Assembly (NCBI GenBank): GCA_910574455.1
Contig: CAJSYZ010000009.1
Span: 2,497,040 to 2,561,039 of the forward strand
From: Trichaptum fuscoviolaceum
Taxonomy: Eukaryota; Basidiomycota; Agaricomycetes; Hymenochaetales; Trichaptaceae
Reading direction: 5' to 3'
DNA length: 64,000 bases
Part shown: positions 23,842-35,884 of the stretch, one piece after another
Numbering within the stretch: position 1 is the stretch's first letter
Layout: each line of letters starts with the position of its first letter
Notes under the pieces: generated by a model
The model's input: only the letters and a program-made list of their open reading frames with translations
What the model was told of the DNA's origin: nothing
The model's database searches: none
Position numbers and translations under genes: made by a program

Positions 23842-26800
23842 CTTGAAGTCTGTAGTGAGGGAAGGACTAGGCGGGAGGAGGTCAAGGTTGTCCAACAAGT
23901 CGAAGTAGTGCAAACAGCGCTCATGGCTGTGTTCCCCTGCCAGTGGCAGTGAAGCTGTGCATGATTGGCGCCGGCACTAAACTACTTACTACTACATGTA
24001 TATTGGGTAGCGCTGACCCAACGTTTACTGTATGACTAATACATAGTATACTTGTATTACTAGTAATATAATTACGTAATATCAAATTTAAACAAATTGT
24101 GCAATACGATTAATTGCCTTTCTAAAAAAACTAGCTATACTGAAGACACAAGGTACATAATTATACACTGGATAAGCATGCTCTCATTAAACCTACAAGC
24201 ACAAAATAAGTGTATGTAAATACAGGTAGGAAACAAAATATTTTGTCTACGCAAGTTGCAACACTGCGTATACCTGATAAATGCAACATGCAGTATAGTA
24301 ATGATTCGACTATCGAACATGATATATTGTATATTGTTGTTGAGGGCAATATGCATATTCTCCTGACCTGCCAAAAGTAAAAGATCGGTCTGGTATTCAT
24401 GTACAATCAGCACCATAGATACATGTATTACTGATAGATACCAGTAACGGTATCCCCAATAAATGGCATTCCAAACGATAAATACCATGTTATGTAACCT
24501 CTCTTTTATAGTGGCAATAGCGGGAAGTGGGGGCGTGGTGGTACGAATCAAGGTCACATGGACTTGAGTTTGAGACCGCGAACAAAGCCCACACATGAGA
24601 AAGTAGACCAGCAAAGTCCTAATACAAGGACCATGTTATCGTTTATTACATGCCCACACAATTGTACAGCCGGAAGGAGTAGAGGCATTCCATGCGTGAG
24701 TCGCCTGTCGTAAGAGATTCGCGTAGAGGGTTTTGCAAGAGGTACCGCACAGTGTGAGATATTGACTGAGTAATTCACACTGCCAGTGGTAAGTACCGAG
24801 CGCTGGTAGTTTCAGATGCCATCTCGCGATCCTCCGTGTACATGAACGGGGCTTCGAGCAGACTTGAGCGTGGCATTAAGAGGCTCTCTGCGCTTGTCTG
24901 AAAGTATACTCAGACCACATGGATCATAGACGGGCTCTATGCATTACGGCACAGATAGCAATCAGTAGCGCTCCGTTCCTTTCGGATTCAAGCGCCGAAG
25001 CCCAACCTGCGAACATGTGGAGGCGGAAATGGAGGCTTATCCAAGAAAACCTGAACGCCTTCAGCGATGCAATACGAAATCACTGGATGGTGCAATATTT
25101 GTAAGCATTTTTCTTCAACGTTGCAACAACCGCTCTCTATTAACTGAAGTAGGCTGCGACTTACTACCAGAGTAATCGGGGTTCCGGCGTTCTGACGTTG
25201 TCTACCCCGGCTAGCACATTGCTAAGAGTGCTCGCGGAAGAAATATGAGCTAGTAGAAGAGGTCCAGATATCGGAGATAAGCACATACTTTGGAGGCACC
25301 AGCATTCCCGCTCAGGATCACGTTTCATTGTGGACATCGTAACTCTGTCCTGTCGGCTACGCAAGATAATTTGCAATTTAGTAGATATGCCAACCACAGA
25401 GAGAATGACTTACGTGCAATGGATCCGAGAAGGGAAGCCATTTTTAATTACGTCTACATAACGGAGAGGTTTGGCTCTGAAGTAGTAGCTGCAAGGCACG
25501 AGCTACGTTCCCCAACCCCCCGGAAATTTCAATTGACTTGCATGTACCAGGTCGCCGTCGAGAAACAAGGTAAGTAAGAGACTTTTGTCGAGCCTTGATT
25601 AACTCACAAGCTCCTGCTTCTGAGTATATTATATTCGTATTATAGTTTCCAGGGCAGGGGAAGGAATAAATCCGTGAGCAGTCATAGTAACTTACAAATT
25701 GCGCAGCGATTTTTCAAATGCCATCATGGTCAAGGGGCATCATTGAGAATAAGCCATGGGCATCATTTCTTGCCAACACTGAATTTGAACTCGGATGCGC
25801 GAGATTAAAGCAATGCGGACTTTAAGAACTGCGAACATTAGGCCTGGAAAATACTAGTTCTGTATTGCACGCTTCGTGAGTTGCTGCGAAAATTTGCTTG
25901 AATATCAATGTGAGGCTTACGGGATGAGTTTGTGCTTCTTTGCAGCATTAGATACCGATTTATATCGTGTCCAACAGGACCCGGTGGGATCAGCTGTGCT
26001 AAAGCGGCCCAGAAATCGTATAATTTCTGTATCCTCGGATGTTTCACAGAATTCATCCTATCGTTCTAGACCGTTTATTATCACTTACGAGTATGAGGCT
26101 AACTTGTCGCCTACGAAGATGAAGCGCAGAGACATTCCAAAAAAAATGAGGATGATGTCGGCTAGCCACGCCGTTTGAAGGCGCTTTAAGATTGCGCAAT
26201 GGGACTTGCACCTACTTCTGTATAACAAGATATTACTATGTGGCTTGGTGAAGTAAAAGAAAGAACCCACTGGTGGTCAATGCAATCCTTCTTATGAAAG
26301 TTTGAATTCAAACGATTGCTTTAGACGTGTTCTACGGAGTGTTTTAATTCACATACCCTAAGGATGGTTTGTTGCAAGAGTATACCTTCATCATCCGCAA
26401 CTACTACTAGTGTGATCATACTAGTAGTGACTGACTGCAGCGATCTGTGATGAGTTTGTATCCGAGTCCGACTCATTCTTGGCTTCATGTTCTCCAAATC
26501 TTGTCCCCACTATAAAACTCGGATACAGTCTTTCCTTGACCTCGAGTCATTTCCAGACAGGCCAACGTATGGAAATTTGAGTGAGCTATCTACACGAAGT
26601 GAAGGTCGAGAGTGGACTCGGACAATGAAACTTCTTGAGAGTCACCAATTTGAAGTCACGTGCGTAGTACAACAAGTACTATTACATGTAGTAGTTGAAG
26701 CCTGAGTCTCAGTCTCAGTCTGAGACACGGTCTTCACTTTACAGTCTTTCTGGCGGCGAGGAGACGAAGACATTTCTTCACGGCTTAGATAATGCCTTTG

Positions 26801-27323
26801 AGAAACAATGCTGGTGCGGTTGTGGGGGTATAGTTGACACATAATGGGATACAGGAACAAGAAAGCTATATAGCAATGCAAAAATATACGGAATATAAAT
26901 GCGAAGGGAAATCCGACCACTCCAGAGATTAATCCACGAAATGGCTAAAGATATTCGATGTGTGACAGTGAGTCGCAAAAGGTCAGCGGTAAAACATGTT
27001 GCAATGAGTGTGTGATAGTAAAAATGTAAAAGGCAGAACTTGGGAGTCAGCGCAAATTGTCCAAGATATGGAAATCAGTAAACCAACGTAACCATAAAGA
27101 AAAACGAAAAACAACGAGGGTGAAAGTGGATAGGAAAAGCGGAACTCCGCGAATTATGTATGATACCTTCAGAGACATAGCCTACGAGCCCTGCTCAGAA
27201 GAAGTGCGGACGAGCATAAATCTGCGTCTTCATTAAAGTCGTTCGTGCACAGATTCAGATTCAAGATGCATTCGCTAGAAACAAGTCGGTATATCAGTTT
27301 CAAGTGCAGATTCGGGCATCCGA
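23842..27323. other. 3.5-kb stretch without a resolved gene
   Basis: 23960-24600 is AT-rich. Between 24.9 and 25.6 kb the minus strand has a few possible exons flanked by plausible GT-AG sites (e.g. 25397-25164), but I could not join them in one frame. At 26642-26980 minus-strand frames are hydrophobic. A palindrome (ACTACTAGT...ACTAGTAGT) lies at about 26403-26428. No family is recognised. Confidence 0.35.
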
Positions 27324-30300
27324 TCAATGACCTTCAGTAGTTGTGCCATCTTCGGCTTGGTCTGGCTTCAAGTCTTCATCGGTTACGCTGATCGCCTCGG
27401 TTATTACAGGCTCAGTGGCAGGTTTATCCTCCTCTGGTTTTGTTTCCTCCTTTGACACAAGACATCAATGTCTAATAGTTCTCGCTACGCGCATTACTCA
27501 CCGTAGGTTTCGCTGGGTATTTCTCCTCTGTGCTCCCTGAGGTATCGGGCTGTGCTTCAAGAGCTGGTTCTGAGGGTTCGGGCACATTATCTGCGGCTGT
27601 TGGTTCGGGCTGAAGGACATCAGGCGTTGATGCCTGAGTAGTTACGGGTTGCGTCTCCTCAGGGTCAGATACAGGGGATTCGAAATTTGGAACAGGCTCT
27701 TTTACAGCTGCCGCAGGTTCGGCAAGGTCGATGGTTTCAACGGGCTCCTTCTCCAATGCTTGAACTTCATCCAAAGATGTTGCCTGTCCTGCAACGGAAT
27801 CCTCAGGCTCGAGATGCTCTTGTACAGAATCCGACCTAGAAGCTGTTGTCTCCTCAGATGTTGCAGCCTTCGGTACATCTGCATGAGTTGGAATTTCAGA
27901 TTCAGAACCAATGTCCTCTACTCCTGTGGTTCCCTGTTCATGGGCATCGATTTCTGAAGGTGCAGCATCCAAGGACGGTTCGAGAGCTGCAGGGATCGGC
28001 TCTGGAGGTGTATGTAGCTGCTCTACAAATCGAGACCCGTCTGCACCGGGACGACGGTTGACCACATCCTCTTCAGTTTGGGGCTCCTCGTTAGAAGACA
28101 ACTCCTTTTCTGGCTCAGAAGGCACATGTGGGGTAGCATCTGCGACATCCTCCTCGTGAACTGGTTCAATATGATGCTCCACCTCATCCGTAGCTACAGG
28201 GCCTGACGTGATCGCAGGAGTTTTTTGTGTTTCGCCTAACTTCTTGACATCATCTGCTTCTGCAATAGGTTCAGCAATCACGGGAGGAGGCACAGGCTCG
28301 TGATGTGCACAATCCACAGACTCTGCGGGGATCTCAACACTATCCGAAGGCTTCGGTTCTTCTGCAATATCCTGCGATGATTTTGCTGGACCCTCTGATT
28401 TTGTCTCTTCCTTCGCCTCCGGGTGGGATTCTGGCTCCTCTCCCTGTGTTCCGAGAGGTGCAATTGGTGCTGGAGCGGTAGCATCCTCGACAGATGGCGC
28501 AGTAGAAGGCTCCTCCACAATAGCCTCGGGAGCTTCACTCTTCACTACCTTCTCGATGGCAGGTGAGTCTTCAGTAAGGGGGCTGTCAGCAGCAGCTTCG
28601 CTTTGAACCTTTGCCTTCGTTTCTGATATGTCGATGGGAGCTTGTTCATGCTCATCAACCTGAGAATCTTTCGCAGGTTCTGGTGCACTCTCCACCTCCT
28701 CCGAAGCAGGAATCACTGGCACTTCAGAATTCTCGGCAGCCACCACAGCGGGTGCCTCTATAACTTCCGGGATGTTCAACGCGTCCCTTGAGTTAGGGAG
28801 AGCTATAGAAGCATCCTGCACCTCCCGCGCCGGAGACGCAGCTTCTTCAACTGAAAGCAAATTGGCTTCTTCCGAGTTAGGTACGTCTTCTGTTGACACC
28901 AACTTTTCCGCAGGGGGGTGAGCTTCTCCTTCAGCAACTGTGGCGACAATGGGGATGGTCGATTCGCCTTTGGTTTCCGTTGCTGCTGGGGAGACTTCCT
29001 GGCCCGCGGCAGGCACAATAGCTTCTTCCTCAGGGACAACTACGGGATCAACACCGTTTTCTTTCGCCTCCACATCGCCTTTTACTCCAGCGGTGTCTTC
29101 AATCACAGACTCTGCCTCGACAGCTTCCTTCTGCACACTCGGCTCCGTAGCCTCTGCTGGTTTCCCTGCCGTGTTGCTTACTTCAGGCGCCTTCTCAGCT
29201 GTGGCGGATATGACAGCGCCAGTGCTTGCGATTGCGGCGCCAGCAACAACTGCAGCCGCATTCTTCCCACTTGCATCACCGGCTTGCTCTACCTTCGATG
29301 TGGCCTCATCCTTTATTGGAGAGGTGGGGTAGGGTTCCTCCTCTCGAATGATCTCACCCATTTCGCCAACCTTAACGCCCTTTTCCGGCCTTTTCGCCTC
29401 CCTGGAATCAGACGGGCTAATAGTCGCGGCTTTATCGCCAGATGTTCCACCTCCAAAGAAGTTGAATCGCCTTCGGGTGGCCGAGAACGTCGAGCTGACG
29501 CGACCTGCCATGCTTGGGCGACCGTCCGCTTCGCTACGAATACTAGGCTTCGGTGAACTAGCACGACGAACTGGGGAAGGAGGCTCCTCCACTGGTGGAG
29601 GTGGCGCAGTAACAAATTTCTGCTCAATCACCAGCCAGGTTATCTTGTTTTCTCCCAACGATAGTGCGAGACTCGGTTTGAGTTGACACACAACAAAGGA
29701 CGGCCATGAATCAGAGATAGGGTCGATAAGTGCATCATTCCAAAAATCAATGAATGATTCATCAACTTTGACAACGGAGATGAGTGTGGACTTGTAGATT
29801 TCTGGGGCAGCAACCGAGGTCGAGGGAGTAGGCGTTTCGGAACTGGATGGCATTGAAGCGCCTGGTGATCGGCCACGCTTCTTTTGAGAACGGCGGCGAG
29901 TGACCGGAGGTGGCTGCGTCTTCTCAATATCGGTATCCAAGAGTGTCGCCGCAAGACTCTGCCCTGTACTTGCTTCTCCAAACCCTGCAGATGAAAAGAA
30001 GTTCCAATCGGACGCGATCGGACTTTGCTCCGAAGTTGCTTCCGACACATTTCTAGACACAGTTGCAGATCCATTTGTCGGTTTTGCCTTCCCATTCAAC
30101 TTGACACTCGGTTTCGCAGACTGTGAGGCTCGATCAGAACCTACTGCGAACGCAGTGACGGTCGGAGGAAACTTGTCTGTCCTGTCGGCTTTCAATGAAA
30201 GTAAGCTAATAGTTTCGTCAGAAAGGATCCGAGAAAGGATTGCTTGGGCGTCAGGCTGATCGATTAAGCTGGTCTGCTCTGAAGGTGTTGTGCCTATCCT

Positions 30301-31735
30301 CTTGAGTTCCTCCCATCGTGCTATGACCTCCGTTTCATCAGACGCACCCCCGGTTTCTGACTTCAACGCATTCACAACCACCTTCAACGGGAGACGCTGC
30401 TCCGAAGATGGCTTTACGCCAAGGGGGATCTCCGACGTAATTTGAACGTAGAGCGCATCATAAGCACGAGTAGCAAAAGCTGCTGGTCGAGGGAAACGAT
30501 CATCGGTCACAGAGTATGGATATTTGGAGATTAACTCTGCCAATCGTTTCGGGACTTTCGATTTCGAATCTTCATCTCTATTCCTTATTAATTAGAGAAG
30601 AAAACATGATAGTGCAACAATTCTAGACATACCGAAGATTCGCCAAGAAAATATGCTCCAATGCCCTTCCTGCACGTTCCCAATTGGCGTAAAAAGCCGG
30701 CCAATCCCCAAGATCAGTGACATTGTTTCCTGTCAGCAAATAATACCCGAGAGACATAGAAAGTCTGCTTCCGGAAACGCCGTTCATCTCTGAATGACTT
30801 GCCAGACTGGAGAAAAGATTTAATGTTGCATTCAATAAGTCAACGTGTGAGGGCTTGATTGCAGGCAGCAGAATCTCAGAATACGCCTTCGGTGGGTATT
30901 GTTTAACCTTCTCCTCTCCCGCAAATGAATCATACCAGCCAAGAGTGCCATTCCCATCCTTCCCAAACGAATTGCCATCAAGCTTCAAGTGACGCAATGC
31001 CCAGCGAAAAACGGCTGCGACGTCGTGAGGGTCACGAGCGTATTCTAGTTCATACTCGAAAGCGGAGGCCACGCTATTTGAAGATACGGCAGAACCTCTA
31101 AGAAGAGAACCAAGGTACAGTGAGATAATCTTGCGCTGAACCGCTGGCGACGAAGAGTGCCAATGAGGATGCATGATACCCAAAGTCTCTAGTCCTATTG
31201 AAAATAATGAGCGGTTTCTTGCACCAACGTTGAAAGACTGCATACCTCGACTTGAGATGACACTAGAGCAAGCGAGCATAAGTTTGAGTGCTTCCGACGC
31301 GTTTAATCGTTTCTCCCCTAGCTCTGTATCGCTAAGAACCGCAACACTCTCATACACAACATCCAGATCTCCATTCTTCTTCGTGTCGTCCTTCAAGCTA
31401 GGCAAATTCAGATTGAGAGTCAAGTGTGGAACGTCCTCTGGCTTTCGCGATGACGTTGCGGCAGTCTTCGTACGCGACAAAGGGCGAAATAATGCTGGTT
31501 TCTCCTTTTCCTTTGCTTTCTCCGCTTCTTTCTCGCGGTCAGTCTCACCGGTCTTGGATGCTGAAGGTGAGATTGCAGGAGAGACGGCCTCAAATTTGCC
31601 CTCTAGAAGGGAATGAATAGACGCACGCTTCCCTTGCTTGGAGGTGGGTGACGCCGGTTCCTTCCCTCCATCCTTTCCTCTCTCTCTATCCTTATCCTTC
31701 CCCCGCGAAAAGACTTTCGAGAAGAAAGTAGGCAT
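27324..31735 (-). CDS. MSB1: Msb1/Mug8-domain protein, morphogenesis-related
   Basis: A homologue of the fungal Msb1/Mug8 group, linked in yeasts to polarity, Rho signalling and glucan synthesis at the cell cortex. Three exons (31735-30633, 30583-27502, 27449-27324) sum to 4311 nt and encode 1436 aa. The amino terminus is basic and low in complexity (MPTFFSKVFSRGKDKDRERG). The conserved domain spans roughly residues 90-480, with FSIGLETLGIMHPHWHSSSP, AVFRWALRHLKL and ADFGDWPAFY-like DLGDWPAFYANWERAG, then RLAELISKYPYSVTDDRFPRP. From about residue 700 on the protein is a very long acidic Glu/Pro/Ala/Ser/Thr-rich disordered tail. The last intron (52 nt) removes a stop that would otherwise truncate the protein by 41 residues. 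The function is inferred from the family. Confidence 0.88.
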
Positions 31736-33062
31736 TTTGATGAGTTTTGAAACGAGTGGGAACGAGTAATCTCAGAGAAAGGAGTGGGACTTGCGTGTCC
31801 AGGCCGGCTGGATATATGGTCGCGTTACTCTAGATAATTTCGCAAAAACACTCAAATGTTTCACTCACGGAGAGACGGACAGGCAGTAAGGTATCGCAGC
31901 TGTTGCCGCCGCCGACGTCGATGGCGGTGGGGAGGATAGTGGGCGAAAGAGTTAACCTCCAACTGCAGGCACGTGTCGGACCCCGGAAGCATGTGCGTTA
32001 GTTTAATTGTTAAACTTTATGCGCTCCTCCAAAGCTCCTAGTTAATGGTACCAGTACTGACTATGCATATAACGTCCATAGTGACACATACTATGTAGTA
32101 GCGCGATACGTGAATAACAAACAATCTAGATATATTAGACAGGTTTTCTTCAAAGCCTCCTATAAAGCAATAAAAAACTATAGAGCTTGAAGTCGGCAGC
32201 GCTGTCACTGCCTCTGTCATGTTTCGAGAGCACGCGCTGCCTCAAAGAGCTACGAAGATATGGCAGTGGGCTGAAGGATGTGATCAAGCTCAGCGCATGT
32301 ATCGACTCGAATTTCCAATACTTATCATATGGTTCTTATTTTTGTATTTTCTCCACACATACGGCATTTGATAAAGGTGTTAGAAAGAGTCTACAAAGAG
32401 TCTTGACGATTGTACACTCTAGAGTTTGGCCAGAAGAGTACATGCTTTACCAAACGTCCTGACTGCAATCCACCGTGATGGTTAGGGGATGAATGAGTAG
32501 TGCTATCGGTCAATACAATGAAATCATTGAATGGAGTACTCATATATTTCCTGAGTCTCAAAGCAAGGACAGGTGCTTTGAAGTTGCTAGTGAAATATAT
32601 ACATGTCCGAGTGTTGGAAATGTCTGAGACGATTGTACCAAACAACAAAAACATATGATCGAAAGCGAGCCTGAGGTCGGACTGGCAGAGCCAAACTTGA
32701 AGGCTCCTTCGAATGCCAGTGATTGTGGGAATATTTGGCGGAGTTTGCGCGCGGCGCTACCTTCAAGTTAATAAATTACTACTGTACTTCAACTGCAATT
32801 TTGGTCGTACCAATTCGCTTCAAGCATGATCACTTATTTCTCTCTGTCTTTCGTATGTTCAGTTGACACTGAACACATATTGGGGCCTAAGGGAGCCTTC
32901 TCGCAATGCTAGGAGCTCTGAATGTCAGGGGGGGGGGGGGGGAAACTCCGACAACGGTCAAGTTCAATAAACCACATAGCATATACCGTATGCTTTAGAT
33001 TCGAAACCGCAATGGAATATATATCACAAGTATAGTATCAGAAAATCTCCACATCATCCGCC
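31736..33062. other. intergenic, no gene recognised
   Basis: 5' flank of the Msb1 gene, then AT-rich sequence with short frames only. It contains the G15 run at 32928-32942. Confidence 0.5.
32928..32942. repeat. G15 homopolymer
   Basis: Fifteen consecutive G bases in non-coding sequence, the same length as the C15 run at 1786-1800. Confidence 0.95.
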
Positions 33063-34745
33063 TTACTGAGCCTTGGATTTCCTGCCTTCCCACCACTTAC
33101 TCACCTCAGACCGCGTATCATATCTATAGAAACTCTGGAAACGATGCTTATCGTGTTCACTCGGGTTTTTGAGCCTTGCGTCTCGAGCTTCCTGTTCCGG
33201 TCCATCTGGAGTGCGATAAAACTTCTGGCTCATCCTTGCCCCTATCATCGCGTCTGCACAGCGTTGTGCTCGAAGACTCTGAAACGCTAACATGAACTCC
33301 TTAATCTCGTCTTTAGAACTAATGTGCGAGAAGATTGCTCCTAGCGCATCGGCGTCTTCGACCTGCAACAAACGCTCAGCAATTTCATTTGGCGAAGAAT
33401 GTGTGGAAGGGCAATTCACAGCTATTCCTGCTCCTTGTGCGCGATAAGGCTGTCAAAATATTGGAAAGCAAGACACTGAGTACGGACCCATTAGTTTATA
33501 CCAAATAACGTACCAGGATTGGATGGCAAGCATCGCCAATCACTACAACCTTACCCAGATCGTGAACCCAGTTGCTTATCGGTGGGCGGTCCATGAGCTT
33601 CCATAAGTATGTTGACTCCACCAAGGCCAGAAGCTTTTGCACCCTACGTTAGGCAGACAAACATGAATCAAGGTTACATGTGAACAGAAACTCCGAGCAT
33701 ATACATACCTCGGCTCAAAGTCTGAGTAAACAGCTCGCATTTTGTCCGGATCGCCTCTGAGGGTCCACGACTCCACAGTATGGACTTTACTTTCATGTAG
33801 CATCACAATATTAAACTCTTTCATAGCGCTCTAGCGCCATGCCTAATATTCAGTCCTAAAAACCTATACAAACATCCTGGACACTCACAATATTGTATGC
33901 AACGAGATGCCTCTCCGGAGACAGCCATACGCGCACATATGGCTCCTCAACGAAGCTCGCAAGATCAGGGTCCTTCAACATCAAGCTCGTGGGGATCACC
34001 GATCTAGCGAGAGTTAGTATAATGATTAGAATGGAGTTCAAGTTCTGACCGATAAGCAGAGTCTCCCGTGTCAGAAGCTCGATCACTCTGGCCTGTTACC
34101 ACGGGGCGGATGACCGACTTGATTCCATCTGCTCCAATTACAATGTCGCCTGCAATCGTCTCTCCATCGCTGAGAGTTACCACAGGATCACTTGAATCGG
34201 AACCGCAAACCACATTGACTACCGGCGCATTGAAGCGTATTGAAATGTTATCTCTCTTTATGGCTAAGTTATAAAGTTCTTTGACAAAGTGTCCCCTCTA
34301 TGATATATGTGTTTTGAACAAATCAGGAACGGGGAAAGAACTAGGAAGACCCACATGAACAGCATAGCTAGGAGCATCATAATATTGCTCTACATTTCCC
34401 GTCGTATCTGTCCCCAAGATTGCTCCGTTTGTATCTAGAGCGTCGGTGCAAATATTAGAAGCTGCCGTTTTAATTGCATAATTGATTTAAAGATTACGCA
34501 CATCTGAGGTAAATAAGACCTTTGTTCTGCACTCCTCGTTCTTTAAGCCAATCACCAAGACCGAACCGTTGAAGAGCCTTCGTTGCTGATGGTTGTAACG
34601 TTAAACCAGCGCCCAGCATGGTCAGTTGATCTTTAGCTTCTAGGACCGTGATGTCGTGCCCATATTCAGCAAGGGCGAGGGCAGCACATAAGCCAGCAGG
34701 TCCACTGCCGACGATAACGAATTGAAGCTTGAGGGCAGTAGACAT
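33063..34745 (-). CDS. FAD-dependent aromatic-ring monooxygenase (salicylate hydroxylase-like)
   Basis: A group A flavoprotein monooxygenase that would use NAD(P)H, O2 and FAD to hydroxylate a small, probably aromatic, substrate. The amino-terminal Rossmann motif is VIVGSGPAGLCAALALAEYG. The DG motif is GDIVIGADGIKSVIRP (about 34140). The third family motif, VVVIGDACHPILPYRAQGAG, is split by an intron near 33513. A 57-nt intron (about 33419-33363) then restores GAGIAVEDADALG. Six or more exons with introns of 50-60 nt. I chose the ATG at 34745 (MSTALKLQF) because the flavin motif follows directly; an in-frame ATG at 34805 would add 20 residues. The carboxyl end (WWEGRKSKAQ) stops at 33063. 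The substrate cannot be told from sequence, and no biosynthetic cluster partners are visible. Confidence 0.87.
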
Positions 34746-35884
34746 GCTAGTCCGCGATTGATTCTTTTGCAAGACCAGAGGTAGTTGACGAGCGAAGGGA
34801 GACACACCAAGCCTCAGCTTTAATAGTAGTCTCGTACTTCACAGTAGGAAAATCAAGCAGACTTCCGTCCGATCTTGCAGCGGACATCATGTATCATGAT
34901 GTGGTTTTGATTACCGCATTGTCATATCTTGAGGAGAGCTTCTATCCGATTATCGTGAGTGTATTTTGCAGGCGGCCACGAGCATGGGAATTTTGTGAGT
35001 CAAAGCCTAGTACTACTGGTTGTCTCTAACACCGGTACCTGAAGGTCTTGAAGCTTGTCCCTGTTCTGTGTTTTGGTATAGAGCGAAGCGTAATTACAGT
35101 TCCTTCAGTTTTGACAGTTGCTCGTAGTAAGCAAGAGAGCAGCGCAATTCCAGCCGATCGGAGATCACATTAAAGGACCGGAAACTCCCACGGAAAACCG
35201 GACGATTACCCCCGTGCCACCGTGCTTCCATCTGACGATTCGATGATACTAAGTAGTATGATAGGGTGGTTAGAGAAGGTGGTTGAAATGAGCAAACTGC
35301 TGTAAAAGAAGGGAACCTGATGCATACCGATGATGAAGCGCCTTGACATAGACCATTGAAGATCGTTTCATAGCCAGTGTCAGAGTAGCCTCGACGACGG
35401 CTGGTCGATTGAGTACCAAGGCAAATAGGGACTTACTTACGGTATCTTTCAGCACCTTCTCGAGGATCCTAGTGACACCATAATAGATCCGTATAGCCAT
35501 TACGGGCCAAGTGTACAAGACATGTGAAAGGAGTTCATAAGGCGGGTGCAAAAAAGCGCCTGGGGGCGGAGGTTAGCAAGCGTCACATGGCCTTCAAGGA
35601 ATTGCATGTCAGACAACGGATGGTCTGAAGTGCATATTCTTATTCCTCTAAAAGCCCATGTTGTCGTGGTTGATCACCGTGCCGTTCGGTCCGTGCAATA
35701 ACGGCTAACCTTCAAGTTCAAGTTCAAGTTCGAAGTTTGACTTTTTGCCGGTGCTGCATTCAAGTTCAACTTGAATTTTCTCACGCCGCCCTTTTTGTGC
35801 TTTCAACTCAGTCACGTTCGCGATCATTTATCATTTATCTGTCCATTAACTCTCTACCGTTCGTTAGTAACTACTTATCTAAAG
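34746..35884. other. divergent intergenic spacer
   Basis: This separates the divergently transcribed monooxygenase and MYND genes. A minus-strand frame of 93 codons (35551-35270) has no recognised domain. A short TTCAAG tandem repeat lies at 35711-35730 in the MYND gene's upstream region. Confidence 0.5.
35711..35730 (+). repeat. TTCAAG short tandem repeat
   Basis: Three direct copies of TTCAAG, with related TTCAAGTTCAACTTGAA sequence 30 nt further on (35760-35775), in the upstream region of the MYND gene. Confidence 0.85.

Noticed and set aside
24919..25580. A spliced gene on either strand near 25 kb
   Set aside because: Several plausible splice sites exist, but no combination gave one continuous frame or a recognisable product.
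28918..29556. 212-codon plus-strand frame opposite the Msb1 gene
   Set aside because: It is antisense to the repetitive acidic tail of the Msb1 protein; compositional shadow with no domain.
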